Source of the DNA: Paraspadella gotoi
Lineage: Eukaryota > Chaetognatha
DNA: 64,000 nt
Reading direction: 5' to 3'
Assembly: GCA_051294375.1 (NCBI GenBank)
Contig: CM119263.1
Span: forward strand, 19,615,377 to 19,679,376
The translations under genes were made by a program, and so were the position numbers. This document shows, piece by piece, positions 50,870 to 61,843 of the stretch. The notes under the pieces are model-generated. The model saw nothing but the letters and a program-made list of their open reading frames with translations, did not search any database and was not told the origin of the DNA. How positions within the stretch are numbered: position 1 is the first letter of the stretch; every line of letters begins with the position of its first letter.

Positions 50870-52440
50870 AAGCTAGGGAAAAACTAACTTTACCAAAAGC
50901 AAATGTCATGCGGTTAGAGGAATTTTCTGAAGAATCTTATAAAAAAATTTACTAAAAAAGATTAAGTTACTGTTTGTAATGTCTGACTATAAGTTTTAAC
51001 AAAGCAAATGACTGGAGAGAATCATATGTGTATTTATTTCTATCCTTATTAAAATATCTATGTCGCATAATTAAAAAGTATTTAAAATATTATTCATGAC
51101 AAATAAAAATATCAAGTTATTTTTTTTCAATAACATTTAAATAATAATATGCTTAGGCTTAAATTAAAGCTTAATCACGTTACTCTCTCTCCAGCCAGTC
51201 TGGACTGGTCAAGTTTTCTCCTGCTTTTGTCTGGGATGCTGAATAGTGTTTTTAGAGGGTCGCAATTCAGAGAAGCCGCAAACAACCAAAACCGGCTAAA
51301 AAGTAAAACAAAGTTTATTCTATAATGTCATCCAGACTGTGCTTTAAATAGTTATGCAGGTAAACACGCCATTGATAAGTAAAATTAATAAAAATATAGT
51401 AATTGACTTTCATTTTAAATATTATTAGACTCAGCTTTTTGAATACATTGTTAATTTGATGAAGGCTGGACTAAAGCTGAAACATGTCCTGTTTTTTATG
51501 TCTAATACAAAAAATCGTTTGTACACAATAAATAATGTTTTCTCAAGATAAAATAACTAAAAGCAAACAAGTATTGAAAGAGAAACATTATAATTATATG
51601 CTGTTATTGACATGAATTTTTCCAAAATTTGTTATAGAAACTGTTTTTAATTATTTTTCCATCAGATAAAATTTGACAAAAAATATATACAACTATAAAT
51701 ATAAACTAGTACAGACCAATAGAATAAAATTATTCATTCTAATAAAAATTGTAGAAAAAAGTAGAAAAAAGTATCAATCACCGTGCCGCTAGTCCGTTGT
51801 AAGGGGAAAACTCGGTGACAATTAATGCTGATGCTTTATTTAGTTTATTGCCAGATCATAAACGGCAATCTCTCTCAATTTGATTTAAACTCTTTCTTCT
51901 TCTTAAAAACTTCTTAGTCTTTAGTGCATTAAAGTAAAAAATAACTTAATTTCCTTTTTTTAAATAATATAAATGTAATTCATAATTAGGTAATGCTCAA
52001 TAATGAGTGCAAATGCCAATGACGATTTTTAAAGATTAAAAAACACAATGCCGGAAAAAGCCGCTGAAAATCACTTCTAAAAAAAACACTGTTTGAAAAT
52101 AAATTCTCTAAAACACAACACAGACTACTGAAGGGCTACTCTGAACTGAACTGGAACACAGGTATACAACTAAACCGAGTCTTAAATATCTTTTCTCACT
52201 AGTCATTCCCAAAAGCCGGAGGAGCCCGCATAACTTACAAATATCCGCGTTCGAGCGAAATCTTAGTTACAATCTTTTAACTTTCATTGGATTGTGGTAT
52301 AAAGTAAGGGCTTCAATACGACTTTTATCGAATAAATATTATCTAATATTTTTTGGGTTACGAGTAAATCCATTTTTAACAACATTCATTTGAATAAATC
52401 TTAAAATACTGGTTGTTATTTTGAGGATAAAGAAAAATTA
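50870..52440. other. AT-rich island
   Basis: No open frame over 60 codons and no microsatellites; texture of old transposable-element sequence. Contains the hammerhead-like motif at 51456-51488. Confidence 0.6.
51456..51488 (+). ncRNA. Hammerhead-ribozyme-like motif (Penelope-type, degenerate)
   Basis: TTGATGA (51456-51462) is followed by AGGCT...AGCT, able to form a short helix II with one bulge. Then come GAAA (51479-51482), a minimal helix III (CATG) and the cleavage triplet GTC ending at 51488. This is the order of a type I minimal hammerhead (CUGAUGA - helix II - GAAA - short helix III - UH) of the kind carried by Penelope-like retroelements. The first core base is T instead of C, which should abolish cleavage, and helix I is not convincing. 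No reverse transcriptase is nearby. Confidence 0.3.
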
Positions 52441-52720
52441 TTGTAAAAGAGTGAAAGAAAAACTAAGAGAAACCTTAGGAGAGAGAGAGAAAAAGAGCCT
52501 GAGCGGTATTTTGTGAGTCATTCGCAGCCCTAGACCCACGACGATCGCCCGTCGGGTAGAGAAAGGAAGAGGAATCTCGCTCATTTTTACGAGAGTCACC
52601 GACGCGGATGACCTCCGACCCTTCGACCAGGGCGGTAAAGAGAGTAAGGAAGCAGAAGGAGAGGAAGCCTTTTGGTCGTCTCGCGGCTGCGGTCGATTGT
52701 CGACCAAACCCCATGCTCTC

Positions 52721-52740
52721 TCCCTCTCTTTTCTCTCTCT

Positions 52741-52773
<33 letters not shown>

Positions 52774-52777
52774 CTCT

Positions 52778-52811
<34 letters not shown>

Positions 52812-53042
52812 TCCTCCCTCTCCTCTCATACAGCGGGTGCCACAAGGAACTTGGTGCCATTTTGGCGCCCGAGAAATGGCACCAACTTAGGTTTTATTTA
52901 AATCGCTTCGTATGTGATTGATTTCACTGTCGCAGCGTAAAAATTTTGTCGTCGTCGTTTCTTTTATTTGATGCTAAAATGATACACAAATGAGAAATTA
53001 GGATAAGTAGAATAAAGATAGAGAGAGAGGGCAAGAGAGAGA

Positions 53043-53119
<77 letters not shown>

Positions 53120-53121
53120 GA
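52721..53121. repeat. Degenerate CT tract (52721-52819) and degenerate GA tract (53019-53121)
   Basis: Complementary simple repeats 200 bp apart. Both are broken by single-base phase shifts. Confidence 0.92.
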
Positions 53122-53233
53122 GGGAGACATAGAGCGATCTTATTTCTTCCAAGGGTTTCGTTTTTTTCTTGGTTCTTTTTCTTTTCGTTACTAAAAAATA
53201 ATTCTGCGAAGAAACGATGACTTATTACCGAAG

Positions 53234-53308
53234 GAAAGGGATGCAGAAGGGGTTGTGTGAAAGGGATGTAGAAGAGGTTGCGTGAAAGGGATGTATGAAG
53301 GGGTTAGG
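53234..53308. repeat. 25-bp tandem repeat, three copies
   Basis: Units start at 53234, 53259 and 53284 with gaaagggatg(c/t)a, differing by a few bases. Confidence 0.9.
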
Positions 53309-54344
53309 AGGTAGAAAACTTACGAGGAAAGGAGCAGAGGAAATAGAGGAAAAAATAGAGGAAGAAAGATGAGAAAGACGTAGGATAATCAAAGAAAAGG
53401 AAAGGGAAGAAAAGAAGCAAAGAAAAAAAGGGGATAGGGAGAATAGGGAGTAAGAAAAGAGTGGGAATTGGAGGTAAGAGAAAAGGAGGAAAAGGAAGGA
53501 AAAAGGAGAAGACCAGAGTGAAGCGATTTTGCGGGTTATTACGCGCGTAAAAGAGCGAAAGCTGTTTCAAAAAGAGAGAAATTTTCGAGAAAAGATCGGT
53601 GCCATATCTTTTAGGCTGTAATCCACCGCTTCGGGTATTTTAGACAATGATTTTGAAATTCGGAATAACTATCAATTTATTTCACTCCCACCTGATAAAT
53701 TATATGGAGTCTTCAGTTATAAAAACCGGTGGCTATAGTTTATCTTTTCTCTTATAACTCGGAGCACACTAGTTGAAATTCTAATGCCTTTCAAAATACC
53801 GGTAAGACCATGATTCTTCAATCAAATCTCGTTATCTGCTAATTTAAGAAAGAAGTACAAATGCGATTTTCATGGTAAGCACAACTTTTAAAGATAAATT
53901 GGCTCATAGGAAATTAGCGTCAATCAGATTCACAGAACTCGTCTTCAGGATAAAGATGACACTTAATCTTTTAATTTTTTCATCTCCTTTTTCTTTGTTC
54001 CTTCTTTTTCTCCCTCCTGTCACTCTCTCTTTCCTTCCTCAATCCCTTTCTCTCATCCTTTCTCCTTTCTCCCTCTCTGTCAGCTCTCTCTCACTCTTCT
54101 TCCCTCCTTCAATCCTTCTCTCATCCCTTTCTCTCTCTTCCCTCTCTTTTGCCCTTTTTTAATTTATATTTTTCTTCCTTCTTACTCTGCTTTCTCTTTC
54201 TCTTCTCTTCGGTCTCTCTCTCTTTTACTCGTAACTTTCAAATCCCAATTGCCTCTCCCTCTAAGAAGCCCTGCCCTCTTATTTTCACACCACGTCTTTC
54301 TCGCTCCACTTCTCTTTTTCTCTTGTTGTCGCTTATTTTCTAGA
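53309..54344. other. Polypurine then polypyrimidine blocks
   Basis: Purine-rich to about 53.58 kb, AT-rich centre, then C/T-rich at 53.97-54.34 kb. Low-complexity open frames only. Confidence 0.6.
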
Positions 54345-55250
54345 CGTGACCAAATAATATTTTAATAGTTTTTTTGTTAAAGAACTGTAAGTAAAATAAT
54401 AATTTGGGGTATTGCGCATATTGATTATTTTTCAATTTGTTGGTTGCTCGTAGCAGATTCTAGTAAATCGACAGATTTGCTGGAAAAATATTTTCCCGCA
54501 AATCTGTCGATTCTCAGAAAAAATAGTCCTGCGCTGCGGTTCCATGGGCTTTTATAAAGGATGCGGTTTTTTCTTTGCTGATAAATATCATTACGTCAAG
54601 TAATGTAACCTTCACATGCCTAAAACTAATAAATGCGAGTTGAAAAATATTCTCTTTAATTCAAAAAATAAATGGCAGTCACAAAAAAGTTCACAAATAA
54701 AAAAACGTCTTTAAAAATATTTTGTGGCTAAACCAAAAAAAGTTTTTTTGATAATTTTATAGGTGTTAAAAAAGCTTATTCAATGCTGCTAATAATTTTA
54801 TGTTAATTTAAACCAATTGGAAACAATTTTCGTTTAACAAATTAATGAATAAAAACAGAAATGAAACTTTTTGATCTTGTTCAACCTTTAATATTAATTC
54901 ATAGGCAACTATAAATGATTTAAGGAAATAAATAACCAGAGGTAAGAAAGATAAGGAAGAACGGATTTCCAAAGTAACAATTTTTTCCAGACTTCCTTGG
55001 CACTCTAATCAGAAGACGCAGAAGTGAAAATGACAAAAATGGACATGATTTTTTTTACCTAAAATTATAGAAAAAATTCTGTACTTTGTTATCATTAGAC
55101 AACAGGTGGAGATGATTTTAAACCAATCCTTAGTGTCTGAGCCCCAATTTGTATTGTGGTAGCAAGATTAAAATTAATATTGTAATAAACAACTGAACAA
55201 TATTGGAAAAGTGGTTTTTTTGCTAATTCGGCCGTCTGTAAGGGCGGAAC
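54345..55250. other. AT-rich island
   Basis: No open frame of note; holds the hairpin at 54466-54512. Confidence 0.6.
54466..54512. repeat. Near-perfect 47-bp hairpin
   Basis: AATCGACAGATTTGC (54466-54480) is exactly complementary to GCAAATCTGTCGATT (54498-54512). The 17-base loop pairs further through GGAAAA/TTTTCC, leaving one mismatch and a 3-base apex. It lies in an AT-rich island upstream of the neurexin-family gene. It is too short for a usual pre-miRNA and has no adjacent coding sequence. Confidence 0.85.
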
Positions 55251-55272
55251 CTTACTTTTCTCCGTTTATATA

Positions 55273-55475
55273 ATCTCTCTCTCTCTCTCTCTCCTCTCTC
55301 TTCTCTCTCTCTCTCTTCTCTCTTCTTTCTCTCCTCTCTTTTCTCTCTCTCCTCTTTCTCTCTCTCTCTCTCTTCTTCTCTCTCTCTCTTTCTCCTCTCT
55401 CTCTCTCCATCTCACTCTCTCTCTCTCTCTCTCCTCTCACTTCTTCTCACTCACCACTCTCTCTCTCTCTCTCCT

Positions 55476-55511
<36 letters not shown>

Positions 55512-55540
55512 CTCTCTTCTACCCTCTCTCTTTCTCCCGT
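55273..55540. repeat. Degenerate CT tract upstream of the neurexin-family gene
   Basis: About 270 bp almost wholly C/T with many tt/cc phase shifts, ending about 240 bp before the exon 1 ATG. Confidence 0.95.
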
Positions 55541-55778
55541 CCCTCCCTCCCTCTCCTCCTTTCCATAGATTCGTCCCCACGAATTTTTCTTGTGCGATAA
55601 ATCCGCAAAGGAGAAATCGTTAATCACGCATAATTCTCCTTTAAAAACTCACCAATTCTCACCTTCCTTTTTTTCTCCCCATTTTTTCCTCTCTCAGGAT
55701 TCCGAGTGATTTTCTCCCCGTCGACATCGACTAGAACCCTTGGTCTTTCAAGTTGCATCCGGATGTGAGCGCGCGGCC
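55541..55778 (+). promoter_or_regulatory. Probable 5' leader/promoter-proximal region of the neurexin-family gene
   Basis: Stretch between the long CT-rich tract (55273-55540) and the exon 1 ATG. It is pyrimidine-rich, moderately CpG-containing near the ATG (gagcgcgcggccATG) and has no strong coding pattern of its own. It must contain 5' UTR unless a further upstream non-coding exon exists. No TATA box is convincing. (CT)n/(GA)n tracts bind GAGA-type factors in arthropods, so a role for the neighbouring tract is possible but not shown. Confidence 0.35.
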
Positions 55779-55913
55779 ATGGCCTGGATGTCGTTGAATT
55801 GGCCGGCGTCGGTCTTCGCCTTTTGTTATTTGAGTGTTTTCGTCCTTTGGTCGGCAGATGGACTTCATCTTGATGGAACTCCAAAGACTTTCGTCAAGTA
55901 TCCAAAATGGCAG
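55779..55913 (+). CDS. Neurexin-family gene, exon 1 (signal peptide and start of LNS1)
   Basis: First coding exon, 45 codons, phase 0 at its end. The ATG lies in a strong start context (gcggccATGG); an in-frame TTG further upstream is not a credible start. The N-terminus is a typical signal peptide: a short polar start, a hydrophobic core (ASVFAFCYLSVFVLW) and small residues (SADG) before a likely cleavage site. It then reads LHLDGTPKTFVKYPKWQ, the opening strand of the first laminin-G/LNS domain of neurexins. Compare, from memory, fly Nrx-1, where a similar stretch ends in a KWNAC-type junction. The donor is cag|gtgagg. Neurexins are presynaptic cell-adhesion receptors that bind neuroligins and other ligands. 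Only the 5' part of the gene lies in the window, so Nrx-1 and the related axotactin-type genes cannot be separated. I therefore leave the symbol empty. Confidence 0.85.
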
Positions 55914-56116
55914 GTGAGGGATAATCTTTACGATATGTCGATAAGTAATATATAAAAGATATGTTTAATGTAAAAATTTAAAATATTCTTCAACGTTTTG
56001 TTGAGAACATTTGAAAATGATCATGATTCGAATTACTTTCAACGCTTATTCCACCGACGACCCAATCCTATCCTTAATCTCCCACCACGTTCTCATTCTC
56101 TACGCCCACTTCCCAG

Positions 56117-56258
56117 GCGTGCCAAAACGGGTCCCTGACGTTTCAGTTCCGTACGGACCGCCAACACGGACTCCTCCTTTACACGGACGACGGTGGACAG
56201 TTCGACTTTTTCGAAATTAGACTCATTCGCGGCGAGGCTGTTGTCAGGCTCAATTTGG
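56117..56258 (+). CDS. Neurexin-family gene, exon 2 (LNS1 core strands)
   Basis: 142-bp exon after a 203-bp intron. The acceptor is a pyrimidine-rich tract ending ttcccag, and the exon continues exon 1 in phase 0. It encodes ACQNGSLTFQFRTDRQHG followed by LLLYTDDGGQFDFFEIRLIRGEAVVRLNL. This is a textbook LNS/laminin-G pattern: a Cys, an N-glycosylation sequon (NGS), the LLLY(T/F)DD turn and the DFFE(I/L)xL strand. It is closely like the first LNS domain of arthropod neurexin-1. The exon ends in phase 1 after one G. The donor is GTCAGT, unusual at +3, but the frame reaches a stop within a dozen codons if it is not spliced here. No substitutions in recognisable core residues are seen. Confidence 0.88.
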
Positions 56259-56635
56259 GTCAGTTCCTTTTTTTTCTCTTTTGAGTGACTGTTGTCGGGC
56301 ACAATGTTGTTAAGCCCATTTTAAATTTGGGCGTGGACTTTCTCAAATAACAGTTGTTGGGCTCAATTTGGTTGAGAACAATTTTATACTGAATGAAGTA
56401 AGAGGGTAAGGCTTATTGCTTTCATAGTATCTACGGTCGGTCGAAATCTAGGTGAGGATTTTTTTCATACTGTTTCTGTTAAGTGTTAACAGTTAACTGT
56501 TACCATTTTAACCTCTTTCAAAACTGTTGTTAGCAGTTATGCTCAATTTTGAATACGTTTGGGGTTGGATAATAAAAAAAATGCCACGGGGAAGAAGAAA
56601 GAGAGAGAAGAGGAGGAGAGAGAGAGGAGAGAGAG

Positions 56636-56674
<39 letters not shown>

Positions 56675-57490
56675 CGTGTGTTGGTTGTGGATGAGTTTTT
56701 TCATTTCTCCCGAAAACCGAGAACCGACTGATTAGGTTATTTTTTTTTTTTTTTTTTTGCGGAGGACGGAATTTGGTCGGGTTTTTCTCAAGTGGGAGGA
56801 GGTAAGGGTCAGGGTTGTCGTTTTCCGGGTAAGACTTCATGAATTACGATGGTATCTGGGTAAGTCTTTCGGAATTCATGGCAGTCGAGAATTAAGCGAG
56901 TGAGGGTTAAGAAGTTCAGTTAATTGAAGTTGAAAGTGGACGATATGATCTTAAGAATCTTGTTTATAATTGAGCGTGAGCGGGAATATAATAAGGCGGA
57001 TTAATGAGCCGGTTAGGTGCCAGTTTAGTTGTGCCATCTTTCCGAATTGGCGCAATATCAGTTGGGTTCTTCGAGGCGGTTGGGTTTCGAATGCGGGTCG
57101 GTGGCTTCGGATGAATTTGATGAACGTCCACGCTTGGCTGACCGCAATCTTTGAAAGAGGCTTACAGAGATTTCCTCGTGGAAGCGTGGAGAAAAAAACT
57201 GTTTAAATACTTTTTATAAGTTTCATCTTATAGAAATTTGAAATAAATACTTGCGCGAATATATTTTTTTTAAATGCATAACGACTTATAAATACGTCTT
57301 AAATTCTTGTCAGTAGTCAATACATAATTACAATCCATATAATTGATTTTTAAATATTTGCATTAATTGGCGCTCGCATGAATTAAAAATCTCGGGATAA
57401 AGAACTCGCGCGCTGTCTCTGATGTTTTAGCGCCATTAAAACAACAAGATCTAATTTAAAAAAATATTCTTGCTAATTTTTTTTCTTTAG

Positions 57491-57556
57491 CGGAGAGAAA
57501 AAGCGTGTCAGTGGATTATGACTACTATTATGATTACGAAATAGATTCTTCCTATG
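57491..57556 (+). CDS. Neurexin-family gene, 66-bp cassette-like exon 3 (Tyr/Asp-rich LNS1 insert)
   Basis: Short exon of 22 codons between a good acceptor (ttttttttctttag) and a good donor (tatg|gtaatc). It starts and ends in phase 1, so inclusion or skipping keeps the reading frame. Included, it inserts AERKSVSVDYDYYYDYEIDSSY just after the VVRLNL strand of LNS1. Skipped, exon 2 joins exon 4 to give VVRLNL-G-EGVEKLF, restoring the glycine expected at this point in neurexin LNS1. The insert holds six tyrosines among acidic residues, a pattern typical of tyrosine-sulfation substrates in secreted proteins (inference). The six canonical vertebrate neurexin splice sites, as I recall them, do not include one here. 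Exon status rests on splice signals, phase and reading frame, with no transcript evidence. Confidence 0.7.
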
Positions 57557-57884
57557 GTAATCATCGTTTTTTTTTTTTGTTTCCCTTTTTATAATACTAG
57601 CGTATTGACGCGGATCGCGTCACGGTTGCCACGTTTGCCACGTTTGTCACGCCTAATCTTCCTTCAAACTCTCCACCCCACTAATTCGCTTTAATCTCTC
57701 CTCGATCCGATTCTGAGCCGAAAAGAGAAGTCGAGCGACCAAGCCATGCCTTGCAATCTAGTCACTCCCGCGATGCGTCGTCGCAGCAATCATTTAATAA
57801 TTTTGACTCCTCGTATAGTCACTTGTTAACGTGAAAGAATTTTCCGCAGTCAGAAATTCCATTTAACTTTTTAATCATCTCTCT

Positions 57885-57885
57885 C

Positions 57886-57967
<82 letters not shown>
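57885..57967. repeat. (CT)n microsatellite, intron 3
   Basis: Almost pure, about 80 bp. Confidence 0.98.
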
Positions 57968-57969
<2 letters not shown>

Positions 57970-58252
57970 TTCTCTACCTCACTTTGCAAAATATTTCAGG
58001 CAATTGTTGGAAACGCGTCTTCGATACTAAACATGAAAATTGGTTCCGCGAAAGTTTCTTTCCGACAGTCGACGTCAATGTTGTTTTCCATCCATCCGTT
58101 TGTCGATCGACACGTTTTACGTTGTTAACGTTGTTACCATTGTTTCAATGGTATTCGTCGACATGGTTTTCTTAAGTTTCCTAGTTTAAAACGTCTTCGC
58201 TATTGTCATCGCGTGAATTCTTTTTGCGAAACATCGTAGTTATTTTTTTTTG

Positions 58253-58291
<39 letters not shown>
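58253..58291. repeat. (CGT)n microsatellite, intron 3
   Basis: Pure trinucleotide. The complementary (GAC/CGA)n-rich stretch at 58430-58505 lies close by. Confidence 0.97.
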
Positions 58292-58582
58292 CTTTTCCTC
58301 GTCTTCCTTGTCGCCGTTCTCATCAACTGCTTTGTCCATAAAAACTAGCTTCGATTAAAAAAAAAGGGATTTTCCCCCTTTCAAACTTTTCACCGCTAAT
58401 TGTCAAAGGGAATCTCAGGTTTTAAGCCGACGACGACGAGAAAGACGACGACGAGTGCGACGAAAACGACGACGACAGCGACGACGACGAAATGACAACG
58501 ACGAAAGAGAACGAAAAAGTCAACCCCGTTGAAATTTCCTCAGGTCCCTCGGTAAACTTTTGAGACTCTTGATTTAATCCTC

Positions 58583-58712
<130 letters not shown>

Positions 58713-59087
58713 CCTCCCTTTCCTCCCTCTTTCTACACAACATAAATCCTGGAGTGGAAGATCAACGGCGTAATCCTGAAGGAGGAGACGAAGGGGGGGG
58801 TGAGAGTGGGAGAGGAAGAGGAGGCGGAAAGGTGAACGATAGAAAGGAGGAAGAGAAAGGGGAAAAAAGGAGGAGGACGAGGAAGAGGAGGAGGAAGGGA
58901 CGACAAGGAGACTGGAAACTCTTTTTTTTTTCCTTCTGAAAATGGAATTTTTTTTTCCTTCCAATTTTCGAGAGTTTTTCCTTCGACGAGGATTCTTCCT
59001 TTTGTGTCGTCAATGACGTCATTGGCGGCGACCTCAAAGCCGGCGACTTCAGCTGTCACCCGGCGCCGCCGTTCCGCGCGGAGAGCT

Positions 59088-59130
59088 GGGGTGGATGGGG
59101 TAGCTGGGGGGTGATGGGGTTGAGGGGAGG
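59088..59130 (+). repeat. G-run cluster (potential G-quadruplex), intron 3
   Basis: Several runs of three to six G, including gggg-tggat-gggg-tagct-gggggg, in about 40 bp, on the coding strand. Confidence 0.8.
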
Positions 59131-59629
59131 AAATAGGAGGCCTCTCAATCTCTCCTACTAATGCGGTCCCTTGAAGGAGGCGAACCCTCGATAAGAAATG
59201 TCTACCGAAATCTAATCTTGAATGAACAGAAAACTTAAAACTCGCGGGTTTGTGAGGAATTCTTTAAATCAAATCCGAAAATGCGTAACTTCAATTTGAT
59301 CTCGTGGTTTCTCCCGCTACGATATGATTGCATCTACATCTACAACTACATCGCAATAAGATCACCAGTTGGGAGTTTCGAAAAGGAACACACCTACTCT
59401 CCCACGCAAGACAAAATGACGCCGACGACGACGACGACGACGACGATCTTACCGAAGTCTATGTTTTTCCATCCTTTGAGTCGTCGACGTTTTTGGAAAC
59501 AAACGCGTTCCACCGACGCTTTTCTCTCGTTTCCGCTTCGATCGTCCACGATACGAGAATCCCATTTTTATATATGGGCTCCCAAAACCCAAAACAGCTT
59601 TCTGTTAAATGGTAACCGCTGCTCTCTCG

Positions 59630-59710
<81 letters not shown>

Positions 59711-59713
59711 CTC
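59630..59713. repeat. (CT)n microsatellite with two tt shifts, intron 3
   Basis: Dinucleotide repeat ending in a C8 run. Confidence 0.97.
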
Positions 59714-60834
59714 CCCCCCCTTACTCTCACCCCAGAAAAAAAAACTTCTCCCATCGTCCCAAGCGGACGACAGTATGCAAATGAGAATATTGTTAATTCA
59801 GTCGCGAAATATTCCAACGCGACGCTCACCTCATGAAAACGTTATTTATGCTTATGGAGCCAATTAAGGAAAGAAGAGGCGGTAATAACGCGCTTGACGG
59901 GGCGTGGAGAGCGAGAGATTGGGAGGCTGAGGTTTAAGGTGAAATGATAAAGGTAGAGAGAAGCATGACAAAGAATGAAGAACTAAAAAATAGGGAAAAA
60001 GGGGAAAGAATAGAATTAAGATTGGAAGTTAGAAAGACTGAAAATAAACCTATAAAAAAATAAAAGAATAAAAATTAGAAATGAAAAAAAAAGACAGAAG
60101 GAAAGAATAAATGAAAGGAAATTTGAAGGATTTTATGAGTAAAAAACTATTTATCAAAAGAAAAACGAGAACGATCATTAAAAAGAATAAGAAATAGCCT
60201 AAAACTGTCAAAGATATCCATATTAAAGAGACGATAGACGAAAAACACGGTATCTCCTTTAATAAAGCCTATCAGAAAGTATAGCCTATAGGGATGAATA
60301 ATCGGAGGGGGGAAAAAGGGAAAGAAAACAAAGATATTAAGAAAGAGACGAACGCACGTTATCGCTCTTTCCTTCGCTCCCAAGAGGCCGCCTCCGCCGG
60401 GCCGACTGCCGCGCGACGAAATGATTTGTTGCGTTGTTCATCTGTTTTTTCGTTCCTTGCTTCGTGAGCCTACAGGATTCGCCGCTTCGGTCGCTCGGCG
60501 CTGCGGTTTCCCCCCCGTTCCGCCATCTTTTAGACCAGGAGCCGCCCTAATATATCGGCGTCGTCGTCGCCGTCGTCGTCGTCTTCGCTGTCGTCGCTGT
60601 CGTCGTCGTCGTTCCTCATTCGACAAATCACTTGCCACCGACGACTCCAGATGGCTGCTCCTCTGGGAAAGTTTGAAAAGGAGGAGGAGAGGAAAATTAG
60701 TCATTCGTTTGATTTTTTTTTCCCTTTTTATTTGTTGTCGTAGTCTTCGTCGTCTTTATCGCTTCCGTCGTAGCGTCGTCACCTTAGGTCCTAGCAATAA
60801 AAAGGTCGTTGACTTTCTATGAGGAAACTACAAA

Positions 60835-60876
<42 letters not shown>
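60835..60876. repeat. (CGT)n microsatellite, intron 3
   Basis: Pure trinucleotide; a second CGT-rich patch at 60560-60612 is interrupted. Confidence 0.97.
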
Positions 60877-61697
60877 TATATCTTTTCTATTACGCGTCGT
60901 CATCCGCGTTGTTTTTTCCTAATTATTTCGGAATTTCGGAATCGAAACCGGATCTTTTGTTGTTTACGCTGGTCGTTTTGGCAACGGAAAGAAACGTTTT
61001 ATCGCTGTTTATCCCTGTTTTTCTTTTTAATTTTTCCTTTTTTTTTTAAATTTATTTATTTTTTTTTATAGCGTTGAGTCTTGTTTTTTGCTTTTCTCCT
61101 AGAATCCGTCTCATGTTATTTTTCTTATTTTTTTTTGCGTTCTTTCTGTGAAGAATAATAAACAGCTGCTGATTTTTTTTTTATTTCACAACATGTTTAT
61201 AGTCAGATCACATAACTTTTCACTCAATAACTCTCCTTTAAAATCACTTACTTATAGAGCAACTCCCCTGCTCTCCAACGGCTTTTCTAACCAACCTGTT
61301 TTCTTTAAACCTCGCTAGATTTATTCAAAAACGCGGCAAAGCCGCGAAATATCGGCGGTAAATCATATTTTTTCTCGTACGCATATACATAGTTTTACGT
61401 ATATTAAGCGTTTTAGGCTTGAATTACATCCGTAGTTGTTTCGCCAGGCTTCTTTTCAGAAGCCGAGCATGCGTTAAAAGCCATCTTTTTCCCGTATGTA
61501 ATCCGATTTGACGTGAGCCGCACGGTTGCGCTTGAAGTCGGCAAAGTCAGTCGTTTGCTGTGCGATTTTTTTTAGCTTCTCGTTTCGCGTCGTCGTTATT
61601 TAAAGTTACTATAATTAATCCTCGCTCCACTCTCACTCCCTCTCCACCCCCGACCACGCCTCCTACCCACACGACCACCACCTACCCACAACCAAAG

Positions 61698-61843
61698 GTG
61701 AGGGCGTGGAGAAGCTCTTCGCCGGACGCAACCTCAACGATCGTCGGTGGCACACTGTCCTCATTCGAAGGAACGAGCAGGAGACCGTGCTGCAAGTCGA
61801 CGAGGAAGTGAAGAGCGTCCCTTCCAAGGTCAAGATTGATTGG
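61698..61843 (+). CDS. Neurexin-family gene, exon 4 (LNS1, runs into assembly gap)
   Basis: Begins after the acceptor ccaaag in phase 1 (G|GT GAG), matching both exon 2 and exon 3, and is open for 48 codons up to the N-run at 61844. It encodes GEGVEKLFAGRNLNDRRWHT, then VLIRRNEQETVLQVDEEVKSVPSKVKIDW. GRxLNDxxWH followed by V.I.R is the diagnostic LNS/laminin-G strand pair, and in fly Nrx-1 the same place reads GRELHDGHWH. The exon is truncated by a 410-base gap, so its 3' end and the last strands of LNS1 are not visible. Intron 3 before it is about 4.1 kb, the longest visible in this gene, and is filled with CT and CGT repeats. Confidence 0.88.

Noticed and set aside
51779-51817. GCTAGTCCGTT...ACTCGGTG inside a small CACCG/CGGTG hairpin, reminiscent of a Cas9 tracrRNA tail
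   Set aside because: Only 11 and 8 bases match, no repeat array or cas gene is present, and the DNA is an AT-rich island of an animal genome. Treated as coincidence.
57984-58175. Frame open in phase 1 after an acceptor-like aaaatatttcag in neurexin intron 3 (possible extra exon)
   Set aside because: No convincing splice donor, the sequence has no LNS or EGF pattern, and exon 3/4 phases are satisfied without it.
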